Origin: an uncultured Clostridia bacterium
GTDB lineage: Bacteria; Bacillota; Clostridia; Lachnospirales; CAG-274
Assembly (NCBI GenBank): GCA_947632615.1
Contig: CANRPW010000009.1
Coordinates: 1-64,000, forward strand
Direction: 5' to 3'
DNA: 64,000 bases
Position numbers and translations under genes: made by a program. Under the pieces are notes generated by a model, which had not been told where the DNA came from, made no database searches, and saw only the letters and a list, made by a program, of their open reading frames with translations. Positions 26,358 to 36,321 of the stretch are shown piece after piece (within the stretch, counting starts at the first letter, position 1; each line of letters starts with the position of its first letter).

Positions 26358-29300
26358 ATGAACAATAAAAATCCTATATATATGGCAGTCTTAAAAAGGC
26401 GCATAACTGTTTTTGTTGTGCTTATGATATTCCTCGCAGGCGGCTTTTGCTATCACATACTGCCAAAACAGCAATATCCTGTTATAACCCTGCCTATGGT
26501 AATTATAACTGCCACCTACCCCGGGGCAAGCGCAGAGGACATGGAGGAGCTTGTTACTTCACCGTTGGAGGATACCTGTATGGCTGCCGATGGCTTTGAA
26601 TACGTTACATCCGAGTCCTTCAACAGCTTAAGCGTTATAAGAATGAGCTTCGACCAAAATTTAAGTCAGGAGGAGCTTAAGGAACGTGAGGACGACTTAA
26701 GAAGAGATATAGAAGACACCGTTCTTCCCGATGGTGTGACAAATATCACATATAATGATGATGCCTTTGATACAGCAGGGCTTATTCTTGCATTTACAGG
26801 GGACGGCATAACCGAAAAGGAGCTTAAGCAGAGAGCTGAGAGCCTAAAAGACGAGCTAATGGGTATGGACGGCGTAAGCAAGGTAGAAATAGAGGGCGAC
26901 AGACAGCAGCAGATAAAGGTAACGGCAGACAGCGCAAAGCTTAATTATCTCGATCTTTCTCTTACAAATCTTTCTACACTTATTTCCGCACAAAACAGCC
27001 ACATTCCCGTTGGCACGTTGGAATTTGCCGAGGACGAAATAAACATAACCACCTCGGGAGAGTTTGAAGACCTTGATGAAATAAAGAATATAGTAGTGTC
27101 GGTAGACGGAAAAACGGGAGCCGTTGTGAAATTAGGCGATATAGCCACAGTTGACTACGGCTATGACGATGATGACAAATATTATACATTCAACGGCAAA
27201 AACGCAGTTATTTTAAACCTCTATTTTGCCGAGGGCGAAAACGTGCTTTCTATAGGCAAAGAGGTAATGAAAACCGTAGACAAATATAGAGCCTCTATTT
27301 CCGACGGTATAAATATTGAAAATGTAGTTTATCTGCCCGACGACGTAAACTCTTCTATAAATGACTTTGTGCTAAATCTTATAGAGAGTGTTGTAATAGT
27401 TCTTTTAGTTGTTATGGTGGGAATGAGTATCAGAAACGGCACCATAGTTTCTGTAGTAATACCCCTTGTTATATTTGCTTCCTTCATATGTATGAAGCTG
27501 TTTGGAGTGGAGATAAACTTCGTTTCACTTGCTTCTCTTATAGTGGCTTTGGGTATGCTGGTGGATAATGCCATAGTTGTAAGCGATGCTATACAGGTAA
27601 GGATAGACAAGGGAGAGGAAAAAATGTCAGCCTGTGTAAACGGCACTATTGAGGTTGCGTTGCCTGTTTTTGCATCTACACTTACCACGGTAATTATATT
27701 CAGCGTTTTCTTCCTTCTGCCGGGAGCTATGTACAGGCTGGCGGTAGGTCTGCCTATGATAGTAATTTCGTCCCTCAGCTGCTCTTTCCTTGCGGCGTTG
27801 TTTGTTACGCCTACAATGTGCTACTTCCTTATGAAGAAGTCACAGGAGAAGAAGCTGAAGGAAAGTAAGATAAGAAAGTTCTTCCAAAATGTGCTAAAGC
27901 TTTCTATGAGGCATAAATTCCTTACATTTGTTGTAAGCGCAGCAGCCGTTGCGGCTTCCGCAGTATTGCTTTTAAGCTTAGATCTGGAGCTTATACCCAA
28001 TTCGGATAAGGAGATAATCGACATTAACGTATCTACATATAACTATTACGACATAAGAAAAACCGAAGAGGTTATGGCGCAGATAGAAAACATACTTAAA
28101 GACGAGCCTGAAAATGTGAACCATCTGATAGCCGTAGGCGGACATGTGCCTAAATATGACTTTGGTACTCAGCCCTCAACAGATGCTGTAAACAACGGAA
28201 GTATTATATACAATGTGGACATAAAGCAGGGCGGCCGCTTTAAAAAGAAGGCTGAATATCGCCAGCATTTGCAGGACCTTATAAATGAAAAGGTGACAGG
28301 GGCAAAGGTGACAGTCACAGAGCTTTCTATAGTTCCTTCAAGAACCGATCCCGTAAGCGTGACCTTCTATGGCGACAACGTAAAAAGACTTAACGAGGTA
28401 GGCGAAGAAGCCGAAAAGATATTAAGAGATGTGGAAGGCACGGAAAACGTACATCTTGACAGAAAATATAATACATACAACTATTATATCGATATGAACA
28501 ACGACGAGCTTAACACCTGCGGACTTACAAAGGCAGAAGTGCAGCACGAGCTTAATTTTGCCATAATGGGCGGCGAAGCCACAGTATATCGTAAAAACGG
28601 ACAGGAATATCCCGTTGTTGTAAAAAGCGATATATCAGACACAGGGGCACTTGAAGACTACGCATTTATTTCTTCCATCACAGGGGGCAAGTTTAAGCTC
28701 AGCCAATTTGCAAATGTTGGCGTAACAGACAACAGCAACACCGTGACAAGATATAACGGAAGAAAGAGCATAACCCTCTCTTGTAATGTCAACCACGGCA
28801 AGAGCGCCGTTGAAATTGCAAACGCGCTTAAGAAGGGGCTTAAGGATGTAGACCTTTCGGGAGTAGAGGTAAAATTTTTGGGCGACGTTGATACCTTCAA
28901 CACTGCTCTTTCTGCCATACTTTCAGGCGCACTGATGGGACTTTTTGCAATTATATTTGTGCTTTACATACAGTTCTATTCACTTAAGAGAGCACTTATA
29001 ATTCTGGCAAGCATACCGTTTTCTATAATAGGTGCTTCGGTAGGTCTTTGGGTAACGGGACAGAACCTTTCATTCTTTGCCATAATTGGTATAATAAGCC
29101 TTTTGGGAGTGGTGGTAAACAACGCCATTGTGCTTATAGACTATATAGACATAGAGCTTAAAAACGGCTCGGAAACGGACACAGCCTGCGTAGATGCTGT
29201 AGAAAAGCGTTTCCGTCCTATACTTTTAAGCACCACAACAACGGTTTTGGGTCTTATACCCTTAGCCCTTACGGGAAATGTGATTTTCAGAGGTCTGTCT

Positions 29301-29426
29301 ATTGCCTTTATGTCAGGTCTTACAACGTCACTTTTGTTTACTCTCGTAATTATACCAACCATATGCTCCGTTTTGCTTAAAAACGAAAATGTTATAAAGG
29401 CGGATAAAACGGAGGAAGCACTTTAA
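26358..29426 (+). CDS. RND-family efflux transporter
   Basis: A 1022-residue AcrB/MexB-like transporter with the family layout: TM1 (about 13-30), a large outside loop starting AKQQYPVITLPMVIITATYPGASAEDME-type sequence, TM2-6, a second outside loop and TM7-12. Motif LVDNAIVVSDAI (near residue 400) carries the proton-relay Asp of TM4; GVVVNNAIVLIDYI lies in TM10. It uses the proton gradient to export drugs or lipophilic compounds. Third gene of the TetR-controlled operon. Confidence 0.95.
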   Translation: MNNKNPIYMAVLKRRITVFVVLMIFLAGGFCYHILPKQQYPVITLPMVIITATYPGASAEDMEELVTSPLEDTCMAADGFEYVTSESFNSLSVIRMSFDQNLSQEELKEREDDLRRDIEDTVLPDGVTNITYNDDAFDTAGLILAFTGDGITEKELKQRAESLKDELMGMDGVSKVEIEGDRQQQIKVTADSAKLNYLDLSLTNLSTLISAQNSHIPVGTLEFAEDEINITTSGEFEDLDEIKNIVVSVDGKTGAVVKLGDIATVDYGYDDDDKYYTFNGKNAVILNLYFAEGENVLSIGKEVMKTVDKYRASISDGINIENVVYLPDDVNSSINDFVLNLIESVVIVLLVVMVGMSIRNGTIVSVVIPLVIFASFICMKLFGVEINFVSLASLIVALGMLVDNAIVVSDAIQVRIDKGEEKMSACVNGTIEVALPVFASTLTTVIIFSVFFLLPGAMYRLAVGLPMIVISSLSCSFLAALFVTPTMCYFLMKKSQEKKLKESKIRKFFQNVLKLSMRHKFLTFVVSAAAVAASAVLLLSLDLELIPNSDKEIIDINVSTYNYYDIRKTEEVMAQIENILKDEPENVNHLIAVGGHVPKYDFGTQPSTDAVNNGSIIYNVDIKQGGRFKKKAEYRQHLQDLINEKVTGAKVTVTELSIVPSRTDPVSVTFYGDNVKRLNEVGEEAEKILRDVEGTENVHLDRKYNTYNYYIDMNNDELNTCGLTKAEVQHELNFAIMGGEATVYRKNGQEYPVVVKSDISDTGALEDYAFISSITGGKFKLSQFANVGVTDNSNTVTRYNGRKSITLSCNVNHGKSAVEIANALKKGLKDVDLSGVEVKFLGDVDTFNTALSAILSGALMGLFAIIFVLYIQFYSLKRALIILASIPFSIIGASVGLWVTGQNLSFFAIIGIISLLGVVVNNAIVLIDYIDIELKNGSETDTACVDAVEKRFRPILLSTTTTVLGLIPLALTGNVIFRGLSIAFMSGLTTSLLFTLVIIPTICSVLLKNENVIKADKTEEAL

Positions 29427-29441
29427 TATATTTCATAAAAA

Positions 29442-29471
29442 AGGGGAGAGCTTGGCTTCTCCTCTTTTTTT
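29442..29471 (+). terminator. Terminator of the TetR-MFP-RND operon
   Basis: Arms AGGGGAGA (29442-29449) and TCTCCTCT (29458-29465), then six or more T. Confidence 0.8.
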
Positions 29472-29583
29472 ATATCGGTAAATTTTTGGCATAAGGCGAA
29501 AAATAGCTTTATGTACTTGTATTTTTTGATTTAATTTGCTATAATGTATGAGATTATATAGTGAAGCGGCAGGTGAAGAGTTT

Positions 29584-30216
29584 ATGTCGGGTTTATTTAT
29601 AAGTTTTGAAGGCAACGACGGAGCGGGAAAGTCCACTCAGGTGGAAAAATTGGCTGCGCACCTCAGAAAATCGGGCTTTACCGTACAGACGATGAGAGAC
29701 CCCGGTGGTACGGATATTTCCGAAAAAATAAGAGAAATAATATTAGACAATTCAAATTATAAAATGAAGCATATGACAGAGGCTCTTTTATATGCCTCAT
29801 CAAGATGTCAGCTTGTGTATGAAAAGATAATGCCGGCTCTGAGAGCAGGGCAGGTAGTAATATGCGACCGCTTTGTAGACAGCTCTCTTGTATATCAGGG
29901 AATTGCAAGAGGACTGGGCATAGACGTCATAAAAGAGATAAATAAGTTTGCTACGGGGGGACTAGAGCCTGACATAACCTTTTTTCTCCATTTAGACCCT
30001 GCCGAGGGAATAAAGCGCAAGCAGTCACAGGGCAGCCTTGACAGAATGGAAAACGAAAAAAGCTATTTCCACAACAAGGTATATCAGGGCTTTGAAGAAA
30101 TTTCACAGCTTTATCCCATGAGAATAGTCAGAATAGAAGCAAAGGCATCTGCAAAGAAAATAGCAGAGCGTATTGCCTATTATATAGACACCTATATAAA
30201 CGAAAGGGGAATCTGA
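29584..30216 (+). CDS. tmk: Thymidylate kinase
   Basis: A 210-residue kinase that makes dTDP from dTMP. P-loop FEGNDGAGKSTQ, the DR(F) motif CDRFVDSSLVYQG and the lid region with LDPAEGIKRKQSQG are clear. Start ATG 29584 has AGGTGAAGAG before it. First gene of the tmk-holB-ricT-trmN6-rsmI cluster, a standard Bacillota arrangement. Confidence 0.96.
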   Translation: MSGLFISFEGNDGAGKSTQVEKLAAHLRKSGFTVQTMRDPGGTDISEKIREIILDNSNYKMKHMTEALLYASSRCQLVYEKIMPALRAGQVVICDRFVDSSLVYQGIARGLGIDVIKEINKFATGGLEPDITFFLHLDPAEGIKRKQSQGSLDRMENEKSYFHNKVYQGFEEISQLYPMRIVRIEAKASAKKIAERIAYYIDTYINERGI

Positions 30217-30218
30217 GC

Positions 30219-31196
30219 ATGTACAGCTTTGACGATTTTCTCGGAAACGAATATGTGGTAAAAGGGCTTGAAAATATGATATCCTCAGGCAGAATGAGCC
30301 ATGCCTTCATATTTGATGCTCCCGAGGGCTTCGGAAAGCTGACCCTTGCCAAAACCTTTGCCAAGACTTTGCAGTGCGAAAAGGGCGGAACTGCCCCCTG
30401 CGGTGAATGTTTTTCATGCAAAAGCGCTGACAGCGACGAAAACCCCGATATTATATTTGTGTCAAGCGACAAAGCCACCTTCGGCGTTGATAAGACAAGA
30501 GAGGAAATAATCGAAAAGTCATTACTTAAGCCCTATTCCTCAAGATATAAGATATTTATAATAAAGGATGCTCAGAAAATGACCGAGCAGGCACAGAATA
30601 CCTTGCTGAAGACCATTGAAGAGCCGCCGTCCTACGGCATTTATATACTTCTTACAACAAATTATAATACATTTATAGAAACCATACTTTCAAGATGCGC
30701 TCTTATAAGGCTTAACGGGCTTTCGGAGGGCGTTATAGAGAGGGAGCTTGTTAAAAAGGGGCTTTGCGGCGAAGACGACGGCAGAGTTATTGCGGCGTGC
30801 AGCGGCGGAAGTCTTGGCAGGGCAATAAAGCTGTCGCAGGATGAGGGCTTTATGGAGCTTCGTATGAAGGCGGCGCACATACCTGCAAGGATAGAGGATG
30901 CCGACCTTATGGGGCTTTATGACATTATGAATGATATGATAGCCACGGAAGACAGGCTGCCCGAGCTTATAGAGCTTTTGTATGTTTTTTACAGAGATGT
31001 GCTTGTTCAGGCTTGTGGAGGAAGTATCATACAGAAGGATCTTGAAGAAGAAATAAAGAAAATAAGTAAAAAAGTGAGCCTTAAAAGGCTTTTAAGAGGG
31101 GCTAATTCCGTTTTGGAAGCCGGAAATATGATAAAAATGAATGTAAATAAGCAAATGAGTATTGAGAATATGCTTTTTAAGATAAAGGAGAGGTAA
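30219..31196 (+). CDS. holB: DNA polymerase III subunit delta'
   Basis: A 325-residue clamp-loader subunit. It has the AAA+ fold with a P-loop-like APEGFGKLTLAKTF, a zinc module (C-x9-C-x2-C type around CEKGGTAPCGECFSC), AQNTLLKTIEEPP and the SRC motif in ILSRCALIRL. Two bases separate it from tmk. It works in the complex that loads the sliding clamp. Confidence 0.94.
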   Translation: MYSFDDFLGNEYVVKGLENMISSGRMSHAFIFDAPEGFGKLTLAKTFAKTLQCEKGGTAPCGECFSCKSADSDENPDIIFVSSDKATFGVDKTREEIIEKSLLKPYSSRYKIFIIKDAQKMTEQAQNTLLKTIEEPPSYGIYILLTTNYNTFIETILSRCALIRLNGLSEGVIERELVKKGLCGEDDGRVIAACSGGSLGRAIKLSQDEGFMELRMKAAHIPARIEDADLMGLYDIMNDMIATEDRLPELIELLYVFYRDVLVQACGGSIIQKDLEEEIKKISKKVSLKRLLRGANSVLEAGNMIKMNVNKQMSIENMLFKIKER

Positions 31197-31199
31197 AGA

Positions 31200-32027
31200 A
31201 TGGTTACCATAATAGGGGTAAGATTTAAAAAAGTAGGCAAGATATATTATTTCGGACCCAAGGGCGAGCAGCTCAATGTGGGTGACGGCGTTATCGTAGA
31301 AACGGTAAGAGGCATAGAATACGGCAAGGTAGTCATTCCCAACAGGCTTATGGAGGAGGAAAAGCTCGTTCAGCCTGTAAAGGACATTATAAGGATAGCT
31401 ACCAAAGAGGACGACGATATTTATGCTTCAAATAAAGAAAAGGAAAAAGAAGCCTTTGATATCTGCCTTGAAAAAATAGCAAAAAACGGGCTTGATATGA
31501 AGCTTATAAACGTAGAATTTACATTTGACGTAAGCAAGATAATATTCTATTTTACCGCAGACGGCAGGGTCGATTTCAGAGATCTGGTAAAAGATTTGGC
31601 GGCGGTTTTCCATACGAGAATAGAGCTGAGGCAAATAGGCGTAAGGGACGAGGCGAAAATGCTTTCGGGCATAGGATGCTGTGGAAGAAAGCTCTGTTGT
31701 TCTGCATTTTTAGGCGAATTTCAGGCTGTTTCCATAAAAATGGCAAAGGATCAGAACCTGTCACTCAACCCATCTAAAATATCGGGAAACTGTGGCAGCC
31801 TTATGTGCTGTCTTAAATATGAAGACGAAACCTATAAGGAGCTTAACAAGGGTATGCCCAAGGAGGGGGATATTATATCCACACCCCAGGGCACGGGCGA
31901 GGTTTTGTCTGTAAATGTGCTGAGAGGACTTATAAGAGCCGCCGTAAGAGAAAACCCGGGAGACAATGCTTCGGTGGGATATTTTACGCCGGATGAAATA
32001 GAGATAGTAAGAAAGAAAAGATATTGA
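31200..32027 (+). CDS. ricT: PSP1-domain protein RicT (YaaT)
   Basis: A 275-residue protein with the PSP1 C-terminal domain: RIELRQIGVRDEAKMLSGIGCCGRKLCCSAFL, then SGNCGSLMCCLKYEDETYKEL. The many conserved cysteines bind an Fe-S cluster in the RicA-RicF-RicT (Y) complex, which in Bacillus promotes RNase Y maturation of mRNAs and affects sporulation. RicA and RicF are not in this window. Starts 3 bp after holB. Confidence 0.93.
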   Translation: MVTIIGVRFKKVGKIYYFGPKGEQLNVGDGVIVETVRGIEYGKVVIPNRLMEEEKLVQPVKDIIRIATKEDDDIYASNKEKEKEAFDICLEKIAKNGLDMKLINVEFTFDVSKIIFYFTADGRVDFRDLVKDLAAVFHTRIELRQIGVRDEAKMLSGIGCCGRKLCCSAFLGEFQAVSIKMAKDQNLSLNPSKISGNCGSLMCCLKYEDETYKELNKGMPKEGDIISTPQGTGEVLSVNVLRGLIRAAVRENPGDNASVGYFTPDEIEIVRKKRY

Positions 32028-32028
32028 T

Positions 32029-32763
32029 ATGGAAAATCTGAATGAATACGAGCGGATCGACGATCTGCAGAGAAACGGCTTCAGGATAATACAGGATGCA
32101 AGGCTTTTTCGTTTCGGCACAGATGCCGTGCTGCTTTCTCATTTTGCCACGGTGAAAAGGGGAGAGCATGTGGTGGATCTGGGAACGGGAAACGGGGTTA
32201 TAGCCTTGCTTCTTTGTTCTTTATACGAAGATATAAGGGTGACGGGGGTGGAGCTTCAGCAGGCAAGCTATGAGCTTTGCAGGCGGAATATAGAGCTTAA
32301 CGGCATTTCCGAGCGTATGAGCGTTATACATGGGGATATGAACAATGTTTCCGAAATGTTTAAGGCGGGAGAGGCTGATGTGGTTATCACCAATCCCCCT
32401 TATATGAAAAAGGGCGGCAGCCTTAAAAACGAGGGCTATGAAAAGAGCCTTTCAAGACACGAGATCGCGGTGGATCTTGAAGGAGTAATAAGGGCAGCGG
32501 CTTATCTTCTTAAATTCGGCGGAAGATTTTATATGGTACACCGCCCCGAAAGGCTTGCGGAAATTTTTGGGGTAATGAGCAAGCTTGCTTTAGAGCCTAA
32601 AAAAATAAGGCTTGTGCAGGCAAACCCCAATAAGGCGGCTTCTATGGTGCTTATAGAGGGCTGCCGAGGGGGAAAGAGCGGACTCACGGTTATGCCGACT
32701 CTTAACATAACCGACGAAAACGGCGTTTTGACCAAGGAATACGACAATATATACAACGGGTGA
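32029..32763 (+). CDS. trmN6: tRNA1(Val) adenine-37 N6-methyltransferase family protein
   Basis: A 244-residue Rossmann-type SAM methyltransferase. Motif I VDLGTGNGVIALLL and the N6-adenine motif VITNPPYMKKG are clear. It corresponds to YabB of Bacillus, in the same gene order after ricT. It starts one base after the ricT stop and meets rsmI at its end. The exact tRNA target is by family analogy. Confidence 0.9.
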   Translation: MENLNEYERIDDLQRNGFRIIQDARLFRFGTDAVLLSHFATVKRGEHVVDLGTGNGVIALLLCSLYEDIRVTGVELQQASYELCRRNIELNGISERMSVIHGDMNNVSEMFKAGEADVVITNPPYMKKGGSLKNEGYEKSLSRHEIAVDLEGVIRAAAYLLKFGGRFYMVHRPERLAEIFGVMSKLALEPKKIRLVQANPNKAASMVLIEGCRGGKSGLTVMPTLNITDENGVLTKEYDNIYNG

Positions 32764-32768
32764 TGATA

Positions 32769-33617
32769 ATGGCGGGAAAACTTTATGTATGCGCAACGCC
32801 TATAGGTAATCTTGAGGACATAACTCTGAGGTGTTTAAGAATATTAAAAGAAGCGGATATCATAGCGGCAGAGGACACAAGAAATACCATCAAGCTTTTA
32901 AACAGCTATGATATAAAAACGCCCCTGACCTCTTATCACAAATTCAACGAAGAGGAAAAGGGACAAAAGCTTTTGGCTGAGCTTGAGGGCGGAAAAAATA
33001 TAGCCTTAGTCAGCGATGCAGGTATGCCCGGCATATCAGACCCGGGAGAGGTGCTTATAAATATGTGCTACGATGCCGGTGTGGAGGTAGTTATTATTCC
33101 CGGGGCAAGTGCAGGCATATCGGCACTTGTGCTTTCGGGTATAGGCGGCAGAAGCTTTATATTTGAGGGCTTTTTGCCCTCAAACAAGCATATGCGACGG
33201 GAAGTTTTGGAAAGGCTCAGAGAAGAAACAAGAACCGTCATATTATACGAAGCCCCTCATCATCTTAAAGATACTCTCAAGGAGCTTTACAACTTTGTAG
33301 GCGACAGAGAGGCAGCGGCGATAAGAGAGCTTACCAAAAAGCACGAGGAAGTAAAAAGAATGGAGCTTTCCCGTCTTATTGCTTATTACGATGAAAACGA
33401 GCCGAGAGGAGAATTTGTGATAGTCCTCAAAGGCGCAGACCCTGCCATATTAAAGCAGGAACGCATAAAAGCTGCCGAGGAACTCACTATAGAGCAGCGA
33501 TATGAGCAGCTTTTGGAACAAGGCTTAGACAGAAAAGCCGCTATGAAACAGTGTGCCAAGGAAAGAGGAATTTCTAAAAAAGAGGTTTACGCAAGCCTTG
33601 TTTCTCATACCGAATGA
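32769..33617 (+). CDS. rsmI: 16S rRNA C1402 2'-O-methyltransferase
   Basis: A 282-residue tetrapyrrole-methylase-fold enzyme. Family marks are ATPIGNLEDITLR, AEDTRNTIKLL, YHKFNE, SDAGMPGISDPGEVL, PGASAGISALVLSG and FLP near 140, with a C-terminal extension. I chose ATG 32769 (MAGKLYVCATP), with GGGTGAT upstream; GTG 32760 and ATG 32763 are alternatives. Last gene of the tmk cluster, ending just before the long hairpins D1-D3. Confidence 0.95.
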   Translation: MAGKLYVCATPIGNLEDITLRCLRILKEADIIAAEDTRNTIKLLNSYDIKTPLTSYHKFNEEEKGQKLLAELEGGKNIALVSDAGMPGISDPGEVLINMCYDAGVEVVIIPGASAGISALVLSGIGGRSFIFEGFLPSNKHMRREVLERLREETRTVILYEAPHHLKDTLKELYNFVGDREAAAIRELTKKHEEVKRMELSRLIAYYDENEPRGEFVIVLKGADPAILKQERIKAAEELTIEQRYEQLLEQGLDRKAAMKQCAKERGISKKEVYASLVSHTE

Positions 33618-33630
33618 TAATGAGGCTGCC

Positions 33631-33677
33631 CAGCAATTTTTAACGATACGCCTCCAGCGTATCGTTAAAAATTGCTG
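33631..33677. repeat. Intergenic hairpin D1
   Basis: Perfect 21-bp arms (CAGCAATTTTTAACGATACGC and its complement read as 33657-33677) with loop CTCCA. Only about 40% GC, unlike its neighbours. It shares its last base with hairpin D2. Confidence 0.88.
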
Positions 33678-33768
33678 ACCCGTGGGGGAGCGGGGGATGC
33701 AAAAACAGCCAAAGGGACAGCTTGCTGTCCCTTTGGCTGTTTTTGCATCCCCCGCTCCCCCACGGGTC
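33677..33768. repeat. Intergenic hairpin D2, 45-bp perfect arms
   Basis: Arms 33677-33721 and 33724-33768 are perfect complements with a 2-nt loop. The outer end reads GACCCGTG/CACGGGTC, the motif that recurs at other hairpin loci. No U-tract follows. Confidence 0.92.
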
Positions 33769-33769
33769 G

Positions 33770-33843
33770 CACGGGCGGCACACCTTGCCCCTGAAAAAAT
33801 GAGCTTTAGCTCATTTTTTCAGGGGCAAGGTGTGCCGCCCGTG
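33770..33843. repeat. Intergenic hairpin D3, 36-bp perfect arms
   Basis: Arms 33770-33805 and 33808-33843, loop TT. The same arm (one mismatch) occurs once, without its partner, at 42845-42880. The flank 33844-33885 is an inverted copy of the end of ybaK. Confidence 0.92.
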
Positions 33844-33885
33844 TGAGCAGAGCCTTCATTGGTTGTCGAAAATTTCCGCGTTGGC
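33831..33885 (-). repeat. Inverted copy of the 3' end of ybaK plus hairpin arm
   Basis: Read on the minus strand, this matches 42802-42856 with two mismatches. It includes the last codons of ybaK (encoding NAEIFDNQ and its stop) and the following GAAGGCTCTGCTC. It lies immediately past the stop of the hydrolase gene, where no ybaK gene exists, so it is a passenger fragment. Confidence 0.85.
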
Positions 33886-33892
33886 TAATTGA

Positions 33893-34606
33893 TTACTTTA
33901 TAAAATCTTCAAGAACCTTATTAAATACATCAGGCATCTTCTTTGACATAAAATGATCTGCGCCCTTGATTATTTTAAGGGTAGAATTCGGCAGATTTTT
34001 TGCTATTTTCTTTGTGTGGCTCTCTCTTATAAGGTCACGGCTTCCTGCGATAACAAGAGTTCTTGCGGTTATCTTGCTAAGATCCTCAGGAGCTATATAC
34101 GGTTCGTTTACCATAAGCCCCAGATACTCCTTATTCAGATTAGCCATTGCCGGGTTAAGCAGAGATGCCACCTTTGCAAGCTGATAGGATATAAATGTAG
34201 GTCCTTGAAAATGCAGCTTAACGCCCCAGGGGGTTATGTTTGCCCCAACGAGTATGAGATTTCTTATCATATCGTTATGCTTAAGAGCAAAATACATGGC
34301 AATACTTCCGCCGTCAGAAAATCCCAGCAGGTCAAAATTCGTAAAGCCAAAGCTGCGCACTATATTATACAGATCATCCGCCATAACGGTAAGGCTTAAT
34401 GAGCCCTGCCCGAAAGAGGATTCTCCGTGTCCCCTGCTGTCTATCGCAAGCACAAGCCTATCCTTTTTAAAATATTCTATCTGCTCATCAAAATAGTGAA
34501 GATTTCCCGAATTGCCGTGCAATAATATCAATACATCCTTGTTTTCTTCACCGTGGATCTGATAATGTATGTTTGCACTGCCGCAGGGTATATATCCTTC
34601 TTTCAT
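33893..34606 (-). CDS. Alpha/beta hydrolase
   Basis: A 237-residue cytosolic hydrolase. The oxyanion region LLHGNSGN, the strand DSRGHGES, the nucleophile elbow LLGFSDGG (Ser) and the late KGADHFM (His) are in the right order; the acid is probably the Asp in GSRDLI. The substrate is unknown. It starts 13 bp after rnjA reads in the opposite sense of transcription order, that is, it is the last gene downstream of rnjA on the same strand, and may be read through from it. Confidence 0.92.
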   Translation of the reverse strand: MKEGYIPCGSANIHYQIHGEENKDVLILLHGNSGNLHYFDEQIEYFKKDRLVLAIDSRGHGESSFGQGSLSLTVMADDLYNIVRSFGFTNFDLLGFSDGGSIAMYFALKHNDMIRNLILVGANITPWGVKLHFQGPTFISYQLAKVASLLNPAMANLNKEYLGLMVNEPYIAPEDLSKITARTLVIAGSRDLIRESHTKKIAKNLPNSTLKIIKGADHFMSKKMPDVFNKVLEDFIK

Positions 34607-34618
34607 TATCTCACTCCG

Positions 34619-36304
34619 TTAATAATCACATATGTCCATTATGATAGGAAGTATCATAGGACCTCTCTTTGTCTTTTTCCAGATATAGTCCTTAAGAGTG
34701 TCCTTAATAAGGCTCTTTATATATGTCCATTCGGTTATATGTTTGTTTTCGCACATATCAAGAGTATCTCTTACAACAGCCCTTGCTTCCTCCATAAGAG
34801 ATTCCGACTCTCTTACATATACAAAGCCTCTCGAAATTATGTCCGGCCCCGTGATTACACGGCCCGTTTCTCTTTCCATAGCCACAACAACTATCATAAG
34901 ACCATCTTGCGAAAGATGTCGCCTGTCTCTTATAACTATATTTCCAACGTCGCCAACTCCAAGACCGTCTACAAAAACCTGCCCTGTAGGCACACTGCCT
35001 GTAATTTTGGCGTGAGCCTTATCCAGCTCCAGAACATCTCCAAGCCCCAGCACAAACACATTCTTTTTATTCATGCCAAGCTCTTCAGCAAGCTTTGCAT
35101 GGGTCTTGAGCATTTTAAACTCACCATGCACGGGAACAAAAAACTTAGGCTTTACAAGGCTGTGCAAAAGTTTTATTTCCTCCTGCTTTGCGTGTCCCGA
35201 AACATGAACGTCCATAAGACCTTCGTATATGACCTCTGTTCCCTTTTTAAGAAGATCGTTTATAAGCTTATAAACCGCCTTTTCATTTCCGGGAATAGGA
35301 GATGCGCTTATAACTATTTTATCTCCGGGCTTAGCCTCTATTAGCTTGTGGTCGTTTGAGGCTATTCTTGAAAGAGCCGACATAGTTTCACCCTGAGAGC
35401 CTGTCATTATAATAACTACCCTATGATCCTCATATCTCTTTGTTTCGGAAATATCTATAAGCGTATTTGGCGGTGGGGTAAGATATCCAAGCTCTGTTGC
35501 GGTTTTAACAACATTCGACATACTTCTTCCTATAACAGCGACCTTGCGGTTGTGCTTGTAAGCAGAATTCATTATCTGCTGTATTCTGTGTATGTTGGAT
35601 GAAAATGTAGCAACCATTATTCTGCTGTCGGGAGTATCGTCAAATATCTGCTCGAATATTTTGCCTACGCTTTTTTCGCTCATGGTATAGCCGGGTATTT
35701 CCACATTTGTACTTTCGCACATAAAGAGAAGCACGCCCTCCTTGCCAAGCTGAGCAAAGCGTTGCAGATCTATCATTTCGCCGTCTATAGGCGTATAATC
35801 CACCTTAAAGTCACCCGAATGTATTACCGTTCCCACGGGAGTTTTTATGGCAAGCGCCGCAGCATCTGCTATGGAGTGATTTGTGTGTATAAATTCCACC
35901 TTAAAATATTTGCCTAAATGGATCGTTTCGCCGGCATTTACACAATGGGCTTTTACTTCGTTTATTAAATTATGCTCTCTGAGCTTTGACTCCACAAGAC
36001 CTATGGTCAGTCGTGTTCCAAAAATAGGAGTATTTATCTCCTTAAGAAAATAGGGCAGCGAGCCAATATGATCCTCGTGTCCGTGTGTAAGGGCTATGCC
36101 CTTTATTTTAGATTTTATTTTATGGCAATAAGAAAAATCGGGAATTACCAAATCTATTCCCAACATATCGTCCTCGGGAAATGCGACCCCGCAGTCCACA
36201 ATTATAGCTTCGTCCTCGTACTCGAATAACGTCATATTCTTTCCGATCTCATTAAGTCCGCCCAAAGGAATTACCTTGAGCTTACCTACTTTTTTTCCGG
36301 CCAA
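34619..36304 (-). CDS. rnjA: Ribonuclease J
   Basis: A 561-residue RNase J of the beta-CASP metallo-lactamase family, with 5'-3' exo- and endonuclease activity in mRNA turnover and rRNA maturation. Motif ALTHGHEDHIGSLPYFL (HxHxDH zinc site), HTNHSIADAAALAI, HSGDFKVD, FMCESTNVEIPG and the later PVHGEFKML are all present. It follows DUF1292, ruvX and ireB on the same strand. Confidence 0.97.
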   Translation of the reverse strand: MAGKKVGKLKVIPLGGLNEIGKNMTLFEYEDEAIIVDCGVAFPEDDMLGIDLVIPDFSYCHKIKSKIKGIALTHGHEDHIGSLPYFLKEINTPIFGTRLTIGLVESKLREHNLINEVKAHCVNAGETIHLGKYFKVEFIHTNHSIADAAALAIKTPVGTVIHSGDFKVDYTPIDGEMIDLQRFAQLGKEGVLLFMCESTNVEIPGYTMSEKSVGKIFEQIFDDTPDSRIMVATFSSNIHRIQQIMNSAYKHNRKVAVIGRSMSNVVKTATELGYLTPPPNTLIDISETKRYEDHRVVIIMTGSQGETMSALSRIASNDHKLIEAKPGDKIVISASPIPGNEKAVYKLINDLLKKGTEVIYEGLMDVHVSGHAKQEEIKLLHSLVKPKFFVPVHGEFKMLKTHAKLAEELGMNKKNVFVLGLGDVLELDKAHAKITGSVPTGQVFVDGLGVGDVGNIVIRDRRHLSQDGLMIVVVAMERETGRVITGPDIISRGFVYVRESESLMEEARAVVRDTLDMCENKHITEWTYIKSLIKDTLKDYIWKKTKRGPMILPIIMDICDY

Positions 36305-36321
36305 GCTTACACCTCCATTTA

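Noticed and set aside
24475-29426. Outer-membrane channel partner for the RND pump
   Set aside because: No TolC-like gene is present in or next to the operon, as expected in a single-membrane cell.
34553-35344. A 263-codon plus-strand frame
   Set aside because: It lies antisense to rnjA and has no recognisable motif; the RNase J frame has all its catalytic motifs.
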